A DNA stretch of 20,721 nucleotides, from NCBI GenBank assembly GCA_002352135.1, contig DEHW01000097.1, forward strand, positions 1-20,721, written 5' to 3'. The stretch comes from Lysobacterales bacterium UBA2790. GTDB taxonomy: Bacteria > Pseudomonadota > Gammaproteobacteria > Xanthomonadales > Xanthomonadaceae. Shown here piece after piece: positions 1 to 8,650 of this stretch (positions are counted from its first letter, which is position 1; each line of letters starts with the position of its first letter). Made by a program: the position numbers and the translations under genes. The notes below the pieces were generated by a model, which was not told where the DNA came from, did no database searches, and worked only from the letters and a program-made list of their open reading frames with translations.

Positions 1-11
1 GACGGATCGCG

Positions 12-116
12 CTAATCAGGAGCGTGGTTGCCGCCGACGTCGACGCGCCAGCCCTGCCCTTCGGCGTGCCTGAGAGCTTCCTCGACCTCTTTCTTCGGAT
101 GAGGGGAACGAGCCAT
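12..116 (-). CDS. Short, probably truncated island protein (34 aa)
   Basis: A 34-codon frame starts at ATG 116 behind a good ribosome site (GGAG, 7 nt spacer) and stops at TAG 14-12. The product begins MARSPHPKKEVEEALRHAEG and continues through a GWRVDVGG stretch before ending HAPD. From memory this resembles the N-terminus of a family of roughly 75-80 aa HicA-like proteins often seen on islands, in which the GWRV-VGGSHAW motif continues into a cysteine-containing C-terminal half. That half is missing here: the likeness stops right after HA and a stop follows two codons later. The good start signal with an early stop suggests a gene broken by a frameshift or deletion. It lies downstream of the integrase on the same strand, so it is presumably island cargo. 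The family assignment was not checked. Confidence 0.5.
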   Translation of the reverse strand: MARSPHPKKEVEEALRHAEGQGWRVDVGGNHAPD

Positions 117-142
117 CAGTGATCTCCAGTATGGGGATGATT

Positions 143-170
143 GGCTAGGTTGTCAAGTGACAACCTAGCC
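143..170. repeat. Perfect 13-bp inverted repeat after the integrase gene
   Basis: The arms at 143-155 and 158-170 (GGCTAGGTTGTCA and its exact complement) are separated by only 2 nt. As RNA it would form a 12-bp stem with a 4-nt loop, beginning 6 nt after the integrase stop codon. No run of T follows on either strand, so it is not a textbook intrinsic terminator. It may still end or protect the integrase transcript, or be a protein-binding palindrome of the island. Confidence 0.75.
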
Positions 171-176
171 GCTATT

Positions 177-1433
177 TCAGGCTGTTGCCCTCAACGTCGG
201 CACCACCACGTTCTCCGGCATCAACTTCGGCACGTAGGTCTGACCATCGATCCAGGCATCAACCATATTGGCCCACTCTTGCAGCATGTGGCGCCGTTGC
301 TCGGCGTACTCAGCCTTGTTGTAGATCGAGCGCGAGGAACGCCCGTCCTCATGCGCCAGGCACTTCTCGATCCAATCGCGGTTGAAGCCGATTTCGTTCA
401 ACAGCGTCGAGCCGGTACGGCGCAGATCGTGGACGGTGAACGGCTCCAAGGGCAGGCCTGCAGCTTTCGCCCGCTTCGCGACGATCTGCGTGACCCGATT
501 CAAGGTCGCGTTCGACATGCAGCGGTCGGCGTCGTAGCGCGACGGAAGTACGAACTTCGAGCCGGCAGCGCAGGTGTGCAGAGCTACGAAGATGTCGAGC
601 GCCTGGCGCGAGAGATAGACCACATGCGGGTTGCGCCCCTTCATCCGCTGCTTGGGGATCGTCCAGGTCGCGTTCTCGAAATCGACCTCATCCCAAGTGG
701 CTTGGATCAGCTCACTCTTGCGCACCAGCGTCAACAGGATCATGCGCAGCGCCAGCCGGATCGTCGGATAGGTCGCCACCGATTCCATCTGCCGCGCCAT
801 CAGGCGAATCTCCAGCGGTGACAAGGCGCGATCCTTCGGCACGAAAGTCGCAATCGACGCAGCACCCACATCCTCGGCCGGGTTGTCCACCTTCTCACCA
901 TGCAGGATGGCGAAGGCATAGACTTGTTTCACGATGTCGCGGACGTGTACCGCGGTCGCGGGCGCACCGCGCGCCTTCACCTTGTTGCAGAGGGCGCGCA
1001 GATCATCGGCGGTGATTTCGTTGAGCTGCCGGTTCTGAAAGGCCGGCAGGATGTCTCGATCGACGATGCTCTTGCGCATCGCCTTGGTGCTGTCGGCCAT
1101 TCTGGCGCCGGCCAGCCATTTCTCGGTCACTTCGCCAAAGGTCTTGGCGGCGGTCAAACGGCGCTTCTCGCGCTGCTTCTCCAGCGCAGGGGACTTGCCC
1201 AGGGCGACGGCCTTCTTGGCGTCGATCAGCTTTTCGCGGGCCAAGGCCAGCGAGACGCCGGCTGGCCCATAGCGGCCGATGGTCAACGTCTCCCGGCGTC
1301 CGTTGAGACGGTAATCGTAGCGGAAGGTGACGGTACCGACAGGCGATACCGTCACGTACATTCCGTCGCGGTCAAAAGCCTTGTAAGTCTTGGACTTAGG
1401 CTTGAGATTGCGCAGTGCAGTGTCGGTGAGCAT
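177..1433 (-). CDS. int: Tyrosine site-specific recombinase (P4/DUF4102-type integrase)
   Basis: This 418-aa integrase would excise and insert the island by strand exchange at attachment sites. It has the expected order: an N-terminal arm-binding DUF4102 domain (about residues 1-85, with the FDRDGMYVTVS and TIGRYG motifs), a core-binding domain (about 100-185) and a C-terminal catalytic domain. The catalytic set appears complete: R238 (LVRKSEL), K261 or K265, H335 and R338 (HDLRRT), H361 (LAHED) and nucleophile Y371 (YNKAEY). ATG 1433 is chosen because GGAGGA precedes it and the DUF4102 homology starts there; the frame stays open upstream to 1646 but that part looks non-coding. The gene is transcribed away from guaA, with 300 bp between its start and the guaA stop. 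Family members with this placement use the 3' end of guaA as integration site. The protein looks intact, so the island may still be mobile. Confidence 0.93.
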   Translation of the reverse strand: MLTDTALRNLKPKSKTYKAFDRDGMYVTVSPVGTVTFRYDYRLNGRRETLTIGRYGPAGVSLALAREKLIDAKKAVALGKSPALEKQREKRRLTAAKTFGEVTEKWLAGARMADSTKAMRKSIVDRDILPAFQNRQLNEITADDLRALCNKVKARGAPATAVHVRDIVKQVYAFAILHGEKVDNPAEDVGAASIATFVPKDRALSPLEIRLMARQMESVATYPTIRLALRMILLTLVRKSELIQATWDEVDFENATWTIPKQRMKGRNPHVVYLSRQALDIFVALHTCAAGSKFVLPSRYDADRCMSNATLNRVTQIVAKRAKAAGLPLEPFTVHDLRRTGSTLLNEIGFNRDWIEKCLAHEDGRSSRSIYNKAEYAEQRRHMLQEWANMVDAWIDGQTYVPKLMPENVVVPTLRATA

Positions 1434-1454
1434 CGAGGTTTTCCTCCGGTTCGT

Positions 1455-1550
1455 GACGGCTTTTACCGTCAGGGGCCAGGAGACCTGCTGATGCTCGGAA
1501 AGCCGCATAAAACCAGCTTTCCCGAGAAGACTTTTACCGTCAAAGACGGT
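1455..1550. repeat. GACGGTAAAAG direct repeats and nested inverted repeats
   Basis: CTTTTACCGTC occurs identically at 1460-1470 and 1531-1541, 71 bp apart. Each copy is part of a small inverted repeat: GACGG 1455-1459 with CCGTC 1466-1470, and ACCGTC 1536-1541 with GACGGT 1545-1550. Between them lies a hairpin, CTCGGAAAGC (1494-1503) pairing with GCTTTCCCGAG (1516-1526) with one bulged base. The set sits 22-117 nt upstream of the integrase start, a position suited to arm-type sites or an autoregulatory operator. Confidence 0.6.
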
Positions 1551-1636
1551 TTGGGTCTGAATAGTGAACGGGAGGGTCTTAATCCGGCCTCCGATTCTTA
1601 CCGCCAGTTTCACCGCCAACCTGTTCCGCTGGCCGG

Positions 1637-1715
1637 CGATAGCCACCGATAGCTGTCGCGACGTATTCCTTTCTATATCAACACGTTATGACAGTTTTTC
1701 GATAGCTAGCGATAG
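1637..1715. repeat. Four CGATAG boxes in two 10-bp-phased pairs
   Basis: CGATAG occurs at 1637-1642, 1647-1652, 1700-1705 and 1710-1715; three of the four are followed by C. Within each pair the start-to-start distance is exactly 10 bp, one helical turn, and the two pairs are 63 bp apart. They lie between the integrase gene and the guaA 3' end. This phasing fits cooperative binding of an integrase or excision factor on one face of the helix; the role is inferred. Confidence 0.6.
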
Positions 1716-1733
1716 TCCTCGAAGGGCGTCAAC

Positions 1734-3302
1734 TCACTCCCACTCGATCGTCGCCGGTGGCTTTCCGCTGATGTCGTAAACGACACGACTGATGCCGCGC
1801 AGTTCGTTGATGATGCGGTTGGACACTTTGCCCAGCAGTTCGTAGGGCAGATGCGCCCAATGCGCAGTCATGAAGTCGATGGTCTCGACGGCGCGCAGTG
1901 CGATCACCCATTCGTAGGCGCGGGCATCGCCGACGACACCGACGGATTTCACCGGTAGAAAGACGGCAAAGGCCTGGCTGGTCTTGTCGTACCAGCCCGA
2001 TTGGCGCAGTTCGTCGATGAAGATAGCATCGGCCTTGGCCAGCAGTTCGGCAAATTCGGGTTTGACTTCGCCCAGAATGCGCACCCCAAGGCCGGGGCCG
2101 GGAAATGGGTGGCGATACACCATTTCGCGCGGCAGGCCGAGTTCCACGCCAAGACGCCGCACTTCATCCTTGAACAGTTCACGCAGTGGTTCGACCAGGC
2201 CGAGTTTCATGTGCTCGGGCAGTCCACCGACGTTGTGATGGCTCTTGATGACGTGCGCCTTGCCGGTCTTGCTGCCCGCCGATTCGATGACGTCGGGATA
2301 GATGGTTCCCTGGGCCAGCCACTTGGCATTCGCGAGTTTGCTGGACTCTTCCTCGAAGATTTCGACGAACAGGTTGCCGATGGTCTTGCGCTTGGCCTCG
2401 GGATCGCTGATGCCTTGCAGGGCACTGAAATAGCGCTGCGCGGCGTTGACGCGAATGACTTTGACGCCCATGTGCTGGGCGAACATCGCCATGACCTGAT
2501 CGCCTTCCTGCCAGCGCAGCAGGCCGGTATCGACAAAGACGCAGGTCAATTGCGTGCCGATGGCCTTGTGCAGCAGTGCGGCAACCACCGACGAATCGAC
2601 GCCGCCGGACAATCCCAGGATGACCTCATCCTGGCCGACCTGCTCGCGTACGCGCGCGATCTGGTCGTCGATGATATTGCTGGCGGTCCACAGGGTGTCG
2701 CAACCACAGATGTCCACCACAAATCGACGTAACAGCGCGCCGCCCTGGCGGGTGTGGGTGACTTCGGGGTGGAACTGCACGCCATACCAGCGGCGTTGAT
2801 CGTCCGCGAACGCGGCAATCGGAATACGGTCGGTGACGGCGGTCACGGTGAAACCGTTGGGCACCACGGACACGTGATCGCCGTGACTCATCCAGACGTC
2901 CAGATGCGCCATCATGCCGTCGTGGTCGCTCAAGCCATGCAACAGACGATCTTCGGCCACGATGGCAACTTGGGCATGGCCGAACTCGCGTTGATCCGCC
3001 GCCTCCGTGTCGCCGCCCAGCTGCTTGGCCATGGTCTGCATGCCATAGCAGATGCCGAGAATCGGCACACCGGCATCGAACACGGCTTGAGGTGCCCGCG
3101 GAGAATCAACTTCAGTCGTCGATTCCGGGCCGCCGGAGAGGATGATGCCTTTGGCGCCCCATGCCGCGATCTCGGCAGGATCGTGATCCCAGGCCCATAT
3201 CTCGCAGTACACGCCAAACTCGCGAATACGGCGAGCAATCAACTGGGTGTATTGCGCGCCGAAGTCGAGGATCAGGATCTTGTCACTGTGAAGGTTGGAC
3301 AT
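1734..3302 (-). CDS. guaA: GMP synthase (glutamine-hydrolysing)
   Basis: The 522-aa enzyme converts XMP to GMP in the cytoplasm using ATP and glutamine ammonia, the last step of guanine nucleotide synthesis. Its N-terminal class I glutaminase domain carries C85 (GICYGMQT), H178 and E180 (FHPEVTHT). The ATP-pyrophosphatase domain has the SGGVDSS loop at 232-238, and the C-terminal dimerisation domain ends in the typical TIEWE. Length is close to the E. coli protein (525 aa). ATG 3302 ([15 protein letters not shown]) is chosen over an upstream in-frame start at 3347 because the conserved domain begins there. It follows guaB by 72 bp, so the two are probably co-transcribed. Its 3' end borders a mobile-island integrase. 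The reading frame is intact, as expected when an island restores the end of its target gene. Confidence 0.97.
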   Translation of the reverse strand: MSNLHSDKILILDFGAQYTQLIARRIREFGVYCEIWAWDHDPAEIAAWGAKGIILSGGPESTTEVDSPRAPQAVFDAGVPILGICYGMQTMAKQLGGDTEAADQREFGHAQVAIVAEDRLLHGLSDHDGMMAHLDVWMSHGDHVSVVPNGFTVTAVTDRIPIAAFADDQRRWYGVQFHPEVTHTRQGGALLRRFVVDICGCDTLWTASNIIDDQIARVREQVGQDEVILGLSGGVDSSVVAALLHKAIGTQLTCVFVDTGLLRWQEGDQVMAMFAQHMGVKVIRVNAAQRYFSALQGISDPEAKRKTIGNLFVEIFEEESSKLANAKWLAQGTIYPDVIESAGSKTGKAHVIKSHHNVGGLPEHMKLGLVEPLRELFKDEVRRLGVELGLPREMVYRHPFPGPGLGVRILGEVKPEFAELLAKADAIFIDELRQSGWYDKTSQAFAVFLPVKSVGVVGDARAYEWVIALRAVETIDFMTAHWAHLPYELLGKVSNRIINELRGISRVVYDISGKPPATIEWE

Positions 3303-3336
3303 GGTCGCTCGCTGCATTGCGGGGAGGTGGGCATCA

Positions 3337-3359
3337 TGCCCGCGCAACGAACGCGGGCA
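3337..3359 (-). other. Hairpin between guaB and guaA
   Basis: TGCCCGCG at 3337-3344 and CGCGGGCA at 3352-3359 form a perfect 8-bp GC-rich stem with a 7-nt loop in the guaB-guaA spacer. No T-run follows on the minus strand, so full termination is unlikely; it could attenuate or stabilise the mRNA. Confidence 0.55.
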
Positions 3360-3374
3360 CGGGCATGGTGGAAC

Positions 3375-4864
<1,490 letters not shown>

Positions 4865-4934
4865 CCCGGGCAAACACCCACCGTTGCACTGCGTCAAGCC
4901 GAGATCACCTAACGCGCTGCGTTACTTGGCCAAC

Positions 4935-6209
4935 TCATAGCCAAACCAGCGACAGCCAAGGGATATAGGTGATCAGCATCACGGCCAGCAGCAGAATCAG
5001 GAAAAACGGCACACTGGCGCGCACCAGTGTGGCAATCGGCGTTTTGAAGCGATAGCTCGCGATGAACAGGTTCATGCCGACGGGTGGTGTGAAATAGCCG
5101 AGCTGCAGGTTGGCCAACATCAAGATACCCAGATGCACCGGATGAATGCCGTAGCCAATGGCAACCGGCACCAGCAGCGGAACGAGGATCACAATTGCCG
5201 CGAAGATATCCAGCAGCATGCCGACGATCAGCAGGAAGCCGTTCAACAGCAACAAAAAGGCCAGCGGACTCGCAACGTGCTCACGGATGAGCTCAAACAG
5301 GTGCGTGGGAACTTCCTGATCCACCAGCCAGTTCGACAAGGCCAGGGCCGCACCAAGAATGACCAGAATGGCGCCCACCATGCGCGCCGCTTCTGCCATC
5401 ACTTCGCCGAGACGCGAGAAACTCATCTCGCGACGAATCCAAAGGGTGACCACAATCACGTAGGCGGCGGTGACTGCGGCGGCTTCGGAGGCCGCCAGGA
5501 ACCCGCCATAGATGGCAGCCAGCAATCCAATCGGCATTGGCAGCTCCCATCGGGCATCCAGCACGGCAGAGAGCACTTCCCGCGAGGAAAAGGCGCGACG
5601 AGCACGATTCAGCCCACGGCCTTTGTAGATCGCATACAGCGACAACAATCCGATCATCAGCAGCCCTGGCAGAATCCCCGCCAGAAACAGATCCTCAACC
5701 GTCACTGCCGGGTCGGTGCCCAACTGCGCAGCAACAAATCCGTAAAGAATCAAGGGCAGCGACGGCGCAAACAGCAGACCCAGGCTACCGCTGCTGGTGA
5801 TCAGACCGAGGTTGAAGCGGTCGTCGTATCCCGCGTGACGCAAGGCGGGGTAAAGCAATGCGCCCATCGCCACGATGGTCACACCGGACGCACCGGTAAA
5901 CGCGGTGAACAACGCACTGGCGACCAGGGCAACAATGGCGAAACCGCCGGGTAGCCATTCCAACAGCGCGTCGGACACGCGCAGCAAACGACGCGGTGCC
6001 TGACTTTCGCTAAGCACATAGCCAGCCAGCGTGAACAAGGGAATCGCCACCAGTCCCGGCATGCCAGCGAGTCGATTGAACTCGACGGCGACGATGGCCA
6101 GATCGTAGTCGGCGGTATGAAAGCCAAGCAGCGCAACGGCAAGAATCAAGACGAACAGCGGCGCGCCGAGAATTGCCATCAGTGCAACGAACAACCAGGC
6201 CAGCGTCAT
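4935..6209 (-). CDS. dctM: TRAP transporter large membrane subunit DctM
   Basis: The 424-aa protein is the large integral membrane subunit of a tripartite ATP-independent periplasmic transporter, the sodium- or proton-driven translocation channel in the inner membrane. It is almost entirely hydrophobic with roughly 11-12 predicted segments. It contains the family hallmarks: an N-terminal GAPLFVLILAVALLGF segment, a MPGLVAIPLFTLAGYVL stretch, FTGASGVTIVAMGALLYPAL and a C-terminal LQLGYFTPPVGMNLF motif. The length is normal. The start overlaps the stop of dctQ by 4 nt (ATGA), so the two are translationally coupled. It is last in the tatT-dctP-dctQ-dctM set. The substrate cannot be read from this subunit. 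Confidence 0.94.
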   Translation of the reverse strand: MTLAWLFVALMAILGAPLFVLILAVALLGFHTADYDLAIVAVEFNRLAGMPGLVAIPLFTLAGYVLSESQAPRRLLRVSDALLEWLPGGFAIVALVASALFTAFTGASGVTIVAMGALLYPALRHAGYDDRFNLGLITSSGSLGLLFAPSLPLILYGFVAAQLGTDPAVTVEDLFLAGILPGLLMIGLLSLYAIYKGRGLNRARRAFSSREVLSAVLDARWELPMPIGLLAAIYGGFLAASEAAAVTAAYVIVVTLWIRREMSFSRLGEVMAEAARMVGAILVILGAALALSNWLVDQEVPTHLFELIREHVASPLAFLLLLNGFLLIVGMLLDIFAAIVILVPLLVPVAIGYGIHPVHLGILMLANLQLGYFTPPVGMNLFIASYRFKTPIATLVRASVPFFLILLLAVMLITYIPWLSLVWL

Positions 6210-6682
6210 GGCTGCTCAACAACTTCGGGGCGTTGCAATCCGAACAGGAATCGCAGAGCCATCAGTCCGAATCCCAGAGGCAGAATCACCATGCCATGCC
6301 AAGTCTGCACGAGCCCAAACAGCTCGCTGGGCGCTTCGCGCTCCATCTGCACAAGAGTCCAGGCAAACCACGCGAGCGCGGCACAAACCAATGCGGCAAA
6401 CAACTGGGTCAGGACATACATTGCTTGGCGCAGTCCGGGGCCGACCAAGTTGGGCAGCACATCTATCGCGAGGTGGCGGTGATCGCGGGTCGCCGCCATC
6501 GCACCAAACATGGCAAGCCACAGCACCAGCGTTCGCGTTGCCGCTTCGCCGCCCAACCAACCGCTGTCGAACAACAGGCGCTGCGCGATCAAGGTGCAAG
6601 CCAGCAGCATCGTCGCTGCCAGCAGCAAGGCTAGCAGCCCATTCTCGACACGATGCAGTATCTGGCGGAGTGGCCTCAGCAT
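6206..6682 (-). CDS. dctQ: TRAP transporter small membrane subunit DctQ
   Basis: The 158-aa protein has four hydrophobic segments, the fold and size of the small membrane subunit that docks the binding protein onto DctM. The motif LWLAMFGAMAATRDHRHLAIDV between segments 2 and 3 is characteristic of DctQ. ATG 6682 is chosen because it shares one base with the dctP stop (TGATG coupling); a GTG one codon upstream at 6685 is the alternative. There is no clear separate ribosome site, which fits re-initiation after dctP. It overlaps dctM by 4 nt at the other end. Its neighbours leave little doubt about the assignment. Confidence 0.9.
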   Translation of the reverse strand: MLRPLRQILHRVENGLLALLLAATMLLACTLIAQRLLFDSGWLGGEAATRTLVLWLAMFGAMAATRDHRHLAIDVLPNLVGPGLRQAMYVLTQLFAALVCAALAWFAWTLVQMEREAPSELFGLVQTWHGMVILPLGFGLMALRFLFGLQRPEVVEQP

Positions 6683-7659
6683 CACGGCGCAGGCATGGCC
6701 GCTTGCAGGGCAGTCATCAACTCGGACGAAATATCGCCATTCGACAGCATGTCCCGGCGGACTTGCTCACCGACTGTGCGCCACCGTGCGATCTCATCGG
6801 CACCCGGAGAAAACCGAGCAACACCCTCGGCTTCCAGTGCGCGCATCGCGCTCTCATCACTTCGACGATTGTCCGCATCCAGTCGCTGCGAGGCGGCGGT
6901 AAATGCCGATTCAATGATGGCCTGGTCGGCGCTTTGAATCTTGCTCCATGCCTTGTTATCGACCAGCACATACCCAACCACGTAGGTCAGCGGCAGGTCA
7001 AACAGGTGCTTGACGCGCGTATGCCATTGCAGCGCGATGGCGCCAGCCGGCGTGTTTCCAACCGTATCGATCAAGCCGGTCTGCAGCGATGTGAAGACAT
7101 CCGCCAAAGGCAAGGGAATTGGCGAAACGCCGCCAGTGACAAAGGTGGCCTCGGCAATCCGGTCGTTGTGCGGCACCCAGACCTTTGACTGCTGCAGTTG
7201 CTCTGTGGTCTGCAGCGGTTGCGTGCTCATCAGATAGGCGAAGCCGACGCCGGTGATGCTGAGCACATGAAACCCCTTCTCACCGACGGCGGACTTCAGC
7301 AGCGGATCAATGGTCGACCGCACCGCATCGATCTGCTCGTATGAGGAAAACAGGAACGGCAAGCTGTAGATCTGGGCGTCCTTGTGAATCAGCGACACCT
7401 CACTGCCGGTCAATGCGCCGCCCTGCAGCTGTCCCAATTTGATCTTGCGCAGGACGGTGGCGTCATCGCCCATCACGCCGCCCGGGTAGTAGCGAATTTC
7501 GACGCGGCCTTCGGTCTGTTGCTTGACCTGATCGGCTGCCGCGCGCATTTCGCGCATCCAACCTGAGCCCTCGGGGGCCAAAGTGGCAATCTTGACGGTG
7601 ACAGCAGCATCGACACGGTTGGCAAGTAACAGAAAGGCGATCAGCAGGAGTGCGCGCAT
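6682..7659 (-). CDS. dctP: TRAP transporter periplasmic binding protein (DctP/TatP type)
   Basis: This 325-aa solute-binding protein would capture substrate in the periplasm for DctQM. ATG 7659 gives a clean signal peptide (MRALLLIAFLLLANRVDA, cleavage about after residue 18); the frame is open to 7704, but that extension overlaps tatT and would bury the signal. Family features include KIATLAPEGSGWMREMRAAA, YYPGGVMGDDATVLRKIKLGQLQG and PLPLADVFTSLQTGLIDTVGN. At the position where most DctP proteins have a carboxylate-binding arginine (the K-I/M-R-V-P type motif) this one has W161 in SKVWVPHND. With the TPR lipoprotein gene next door this points to the TPR-associated (TPAT) subgroup and to a ligand other than a simple dicarboxylate. 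That is inference; the substrate is unknown. Confidence 0.92.
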   Translation of the reverse strand: MRALLLIAFLLLANRVDAAVTVKIATLAPEGSGWMREMRAAADQVKQQTEGRVEIRYYPGGVMGDDATVLRKIKLGQLQGGALTGSEVSLIHKDAQIYSLPFLFSSYEQIDAVRSTIDPLLKSAVGEKGFHVLSITGVGFAYLMSTQPLQTTEQLQQSKVWVPHNDRIAEATFVTGGVSPIPLPLADVFTSLQTGLIDTVGNTPAGAIALQWHTRVKHLFDLPLTYVVGYVLVDNKAWSKIQSADQAIIESAFTAASQRLDADNRRSDESAMRALEAEGVARFSPGADEIARWRTVGEQVRRDMLSNGDISSELMTALQAAMPAP

Positions 7660-7678
7660 GCGGATTCCAAGTTCAGGG

Positions 7679-8536
7679 TCAGAAGTAGTCGGAAGCGGAG
7701 TCAAGCAGGATTCGCGCCTGCTGTTGCGCCAGGGTGTTACTGAGTGTCAGCCCCGGCTCGCGCGGATCAGCCGCGATCACCTGCTGCAACAGTTGATCGT
7801 GCAATTCCTGGTCAAATATCAGGCGCGCGTACTGGCGGGCGAACTGGGTCTGCGCCATCAGATGACGCCCCGCACTGAGCTGGATCGCGCGCTCGAAGGC
7901 TGCACGTCCCTTTTCTGGCTCACCGCCCACTGCGGCAGGCCGCAGCGAGTACAGCACGCCAAGATAAATCCAGGCGCTGCCATGGTCGTAATCGGGCGCA
8001 AGTGCCACCACACGATCCAGCGCCGCCGTCACGCGCGGGATCGCCGCCAACGCAGCGTAGTCATCACTGTGGGTCTGGATGTACCCAGCCCACGTCGTTG
8101 CAACATCAAAGAGCAAGCCAACATCTTTCTCTCTCACTGCGGCAACGCCCGCTTGCCACGCATCGAAAGGCTGATCCAGTGCCGTTCCGAGCGAAGACGA
8201 CTGTAAACGCAAGGCTCGCTGTGCATAGCCCCATGCGCGCGCCGACAGACGCGCGGCTCGGGCCGGGTCATCAATGAAATTGCCCGCGTAAGCAGAGTAC
8301 AAACGGGCTGCCGAGCGCAGCGTCGATGGCGACTCGGGACTTCCTTCAATCAAGCCATCCAACAGCAGCAGATAGGCGGGAAGTCCCTCGGCCACCGTCG
8401 CCGGATCATCGTGATTGAGAACACCCGCAGACAGGTTGTCGGCCAAACGGGTGCTGGCGCGCTCGGCAATCGCGGCACACCCGCCGATCAGCGCAAGCGA
8501 TGCAAGGCAAAGCAATCGAATACCGAAACTACGCAT
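7679..8536 (-). CDS. tatT: TRAP-associated TPR lipoprotein TatT
   Basis: The 285-aa product starts with a lipoprotein signal (MRSFGIRLLCLASLALIGGC, lipidated C20), followed by a helical-repeat body, e.g. LLLDGLIEGSPESPSTLRSAA, ALDRVVALAPDYDHGSAWIYLGVLYS and KGRAAFERAIQLSAGRHLM. This matches TatT, the TPR-like partner of TPAT-type TRAP transporters described in Treponema pallidum (Tp0956), which assembles as a ring and binds the periplasmic P subunit. ATG 8536 is chosen for the lipoprotein signal; the open frame to 8650 lacks a sensible N-terminus. The gene ends 19 nt before dctP starts, so it is the first gene of the transporter operon. A 13-nt palindrome sits immediately before its start. 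Confidence 0.85.
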   Translation of the reverse strand: MRSFGIRLLCLASLALIGGCAAIAERASTRLADNLSAGVLNHDDPATVAEGLPAYLLLLDGLIEGSPESPSTLRSAARLYSAYAGNFIDDPARAARLSARAWGYAQRALRLQSSSLGTALDQPFDAWQAGVAAVREKDVGLLFDVATTWAGYIQTHSDDYAALAAIPRVTAALDRVVALAPDYDHGSAWIYLGVLYSLRPAAVGGEPEKGRAAFERAIQLSAGRHLMAQTQFARQYARLIFDQELHDQLLQQVIAADPREPGLTLSNTLAQQQARILLDSASDYF

Positions 8537-8538
8537 GG

Positions 8539-8551
8539 ACAGGTGACCTGT
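8539..8551. promoter_or_regulatory. Palindrome ACAGGT-N-ACCTGT before tatT
   Basis: A perfect 6+1+6 palindrome ends 2 bp upstream of the tatT start codon, where the ribosome site should be; no other Shine-Dalgarno is apparent. It could be an operator for the transporter operon or could occlude the ribosome site. Small palindromes also arise by chance. Confidence 0.35.
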
Positions 8552-8650
8552 ATTCCGAGCAAAAAGCAAGTGGAACTCACGACGCTGGGGAGTGATTACG
8601 CACATTAGCCGACACAACGGACAAGCACGTGACACTGCCCCGACGAACAA

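Larger units (their letters stand above)
1434..1733. other. Non-coding integrase leader / probable attachment-site region
   Basis: No convincing gene lies in these 300 bp between the integrase start and the guaA stop. The stretch contains two direct CTTTTACCGTC repeats, short inverted repeats built on ACCGTC/GACGGT, a bulged hairpin and four CGATAG boxes, listed separately. Such a layout fits arm-type integrase sites and an integrase promoter next to an att core. The core itself is expected in the last codons of guaA (about 1734-1760) but cannot be defined because the partner site is outside the window. Confidence 0.6.

Noticed and set aside
1..176. Second copy of the guaA 3' end (attachment repeat) near the left edge
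   Set aside because: No match to the last codons of guaA is visible in this stretch; the other end of the island must lie outside the window.
1434..1646. N-terminal extension of the integrase (71 extra residues in an open frame)
   Set aside because: A strong ribosome site precedes ATG 1433 and the DUF4102 domain begins there; the extension runs through repeats and lacks recognisable protein features.
2001..2732. Long plus-strand frame of 243 codons
   Set aside because: It is antisense to guaA, whose motifs are complete; such shadow frames are common at this GC content.
4865..4890. Possible PurR box upstream of guaB
   Set aside because: A GTTTGC half site is visible but the symmetric half does not match, so an operator claim is not supported.
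5133..5954. Plus-strand frame of 273 codons rich in H, Q and R
   Set aside because: It is antisense to dctM; the composition is that of the complement of hydrophobic membrane segments.
6208..7188. Plus-strand frame of 326 codons
   Set aside because: It is antisense to dctQ and dctP, both well supported by motifs and coupling.
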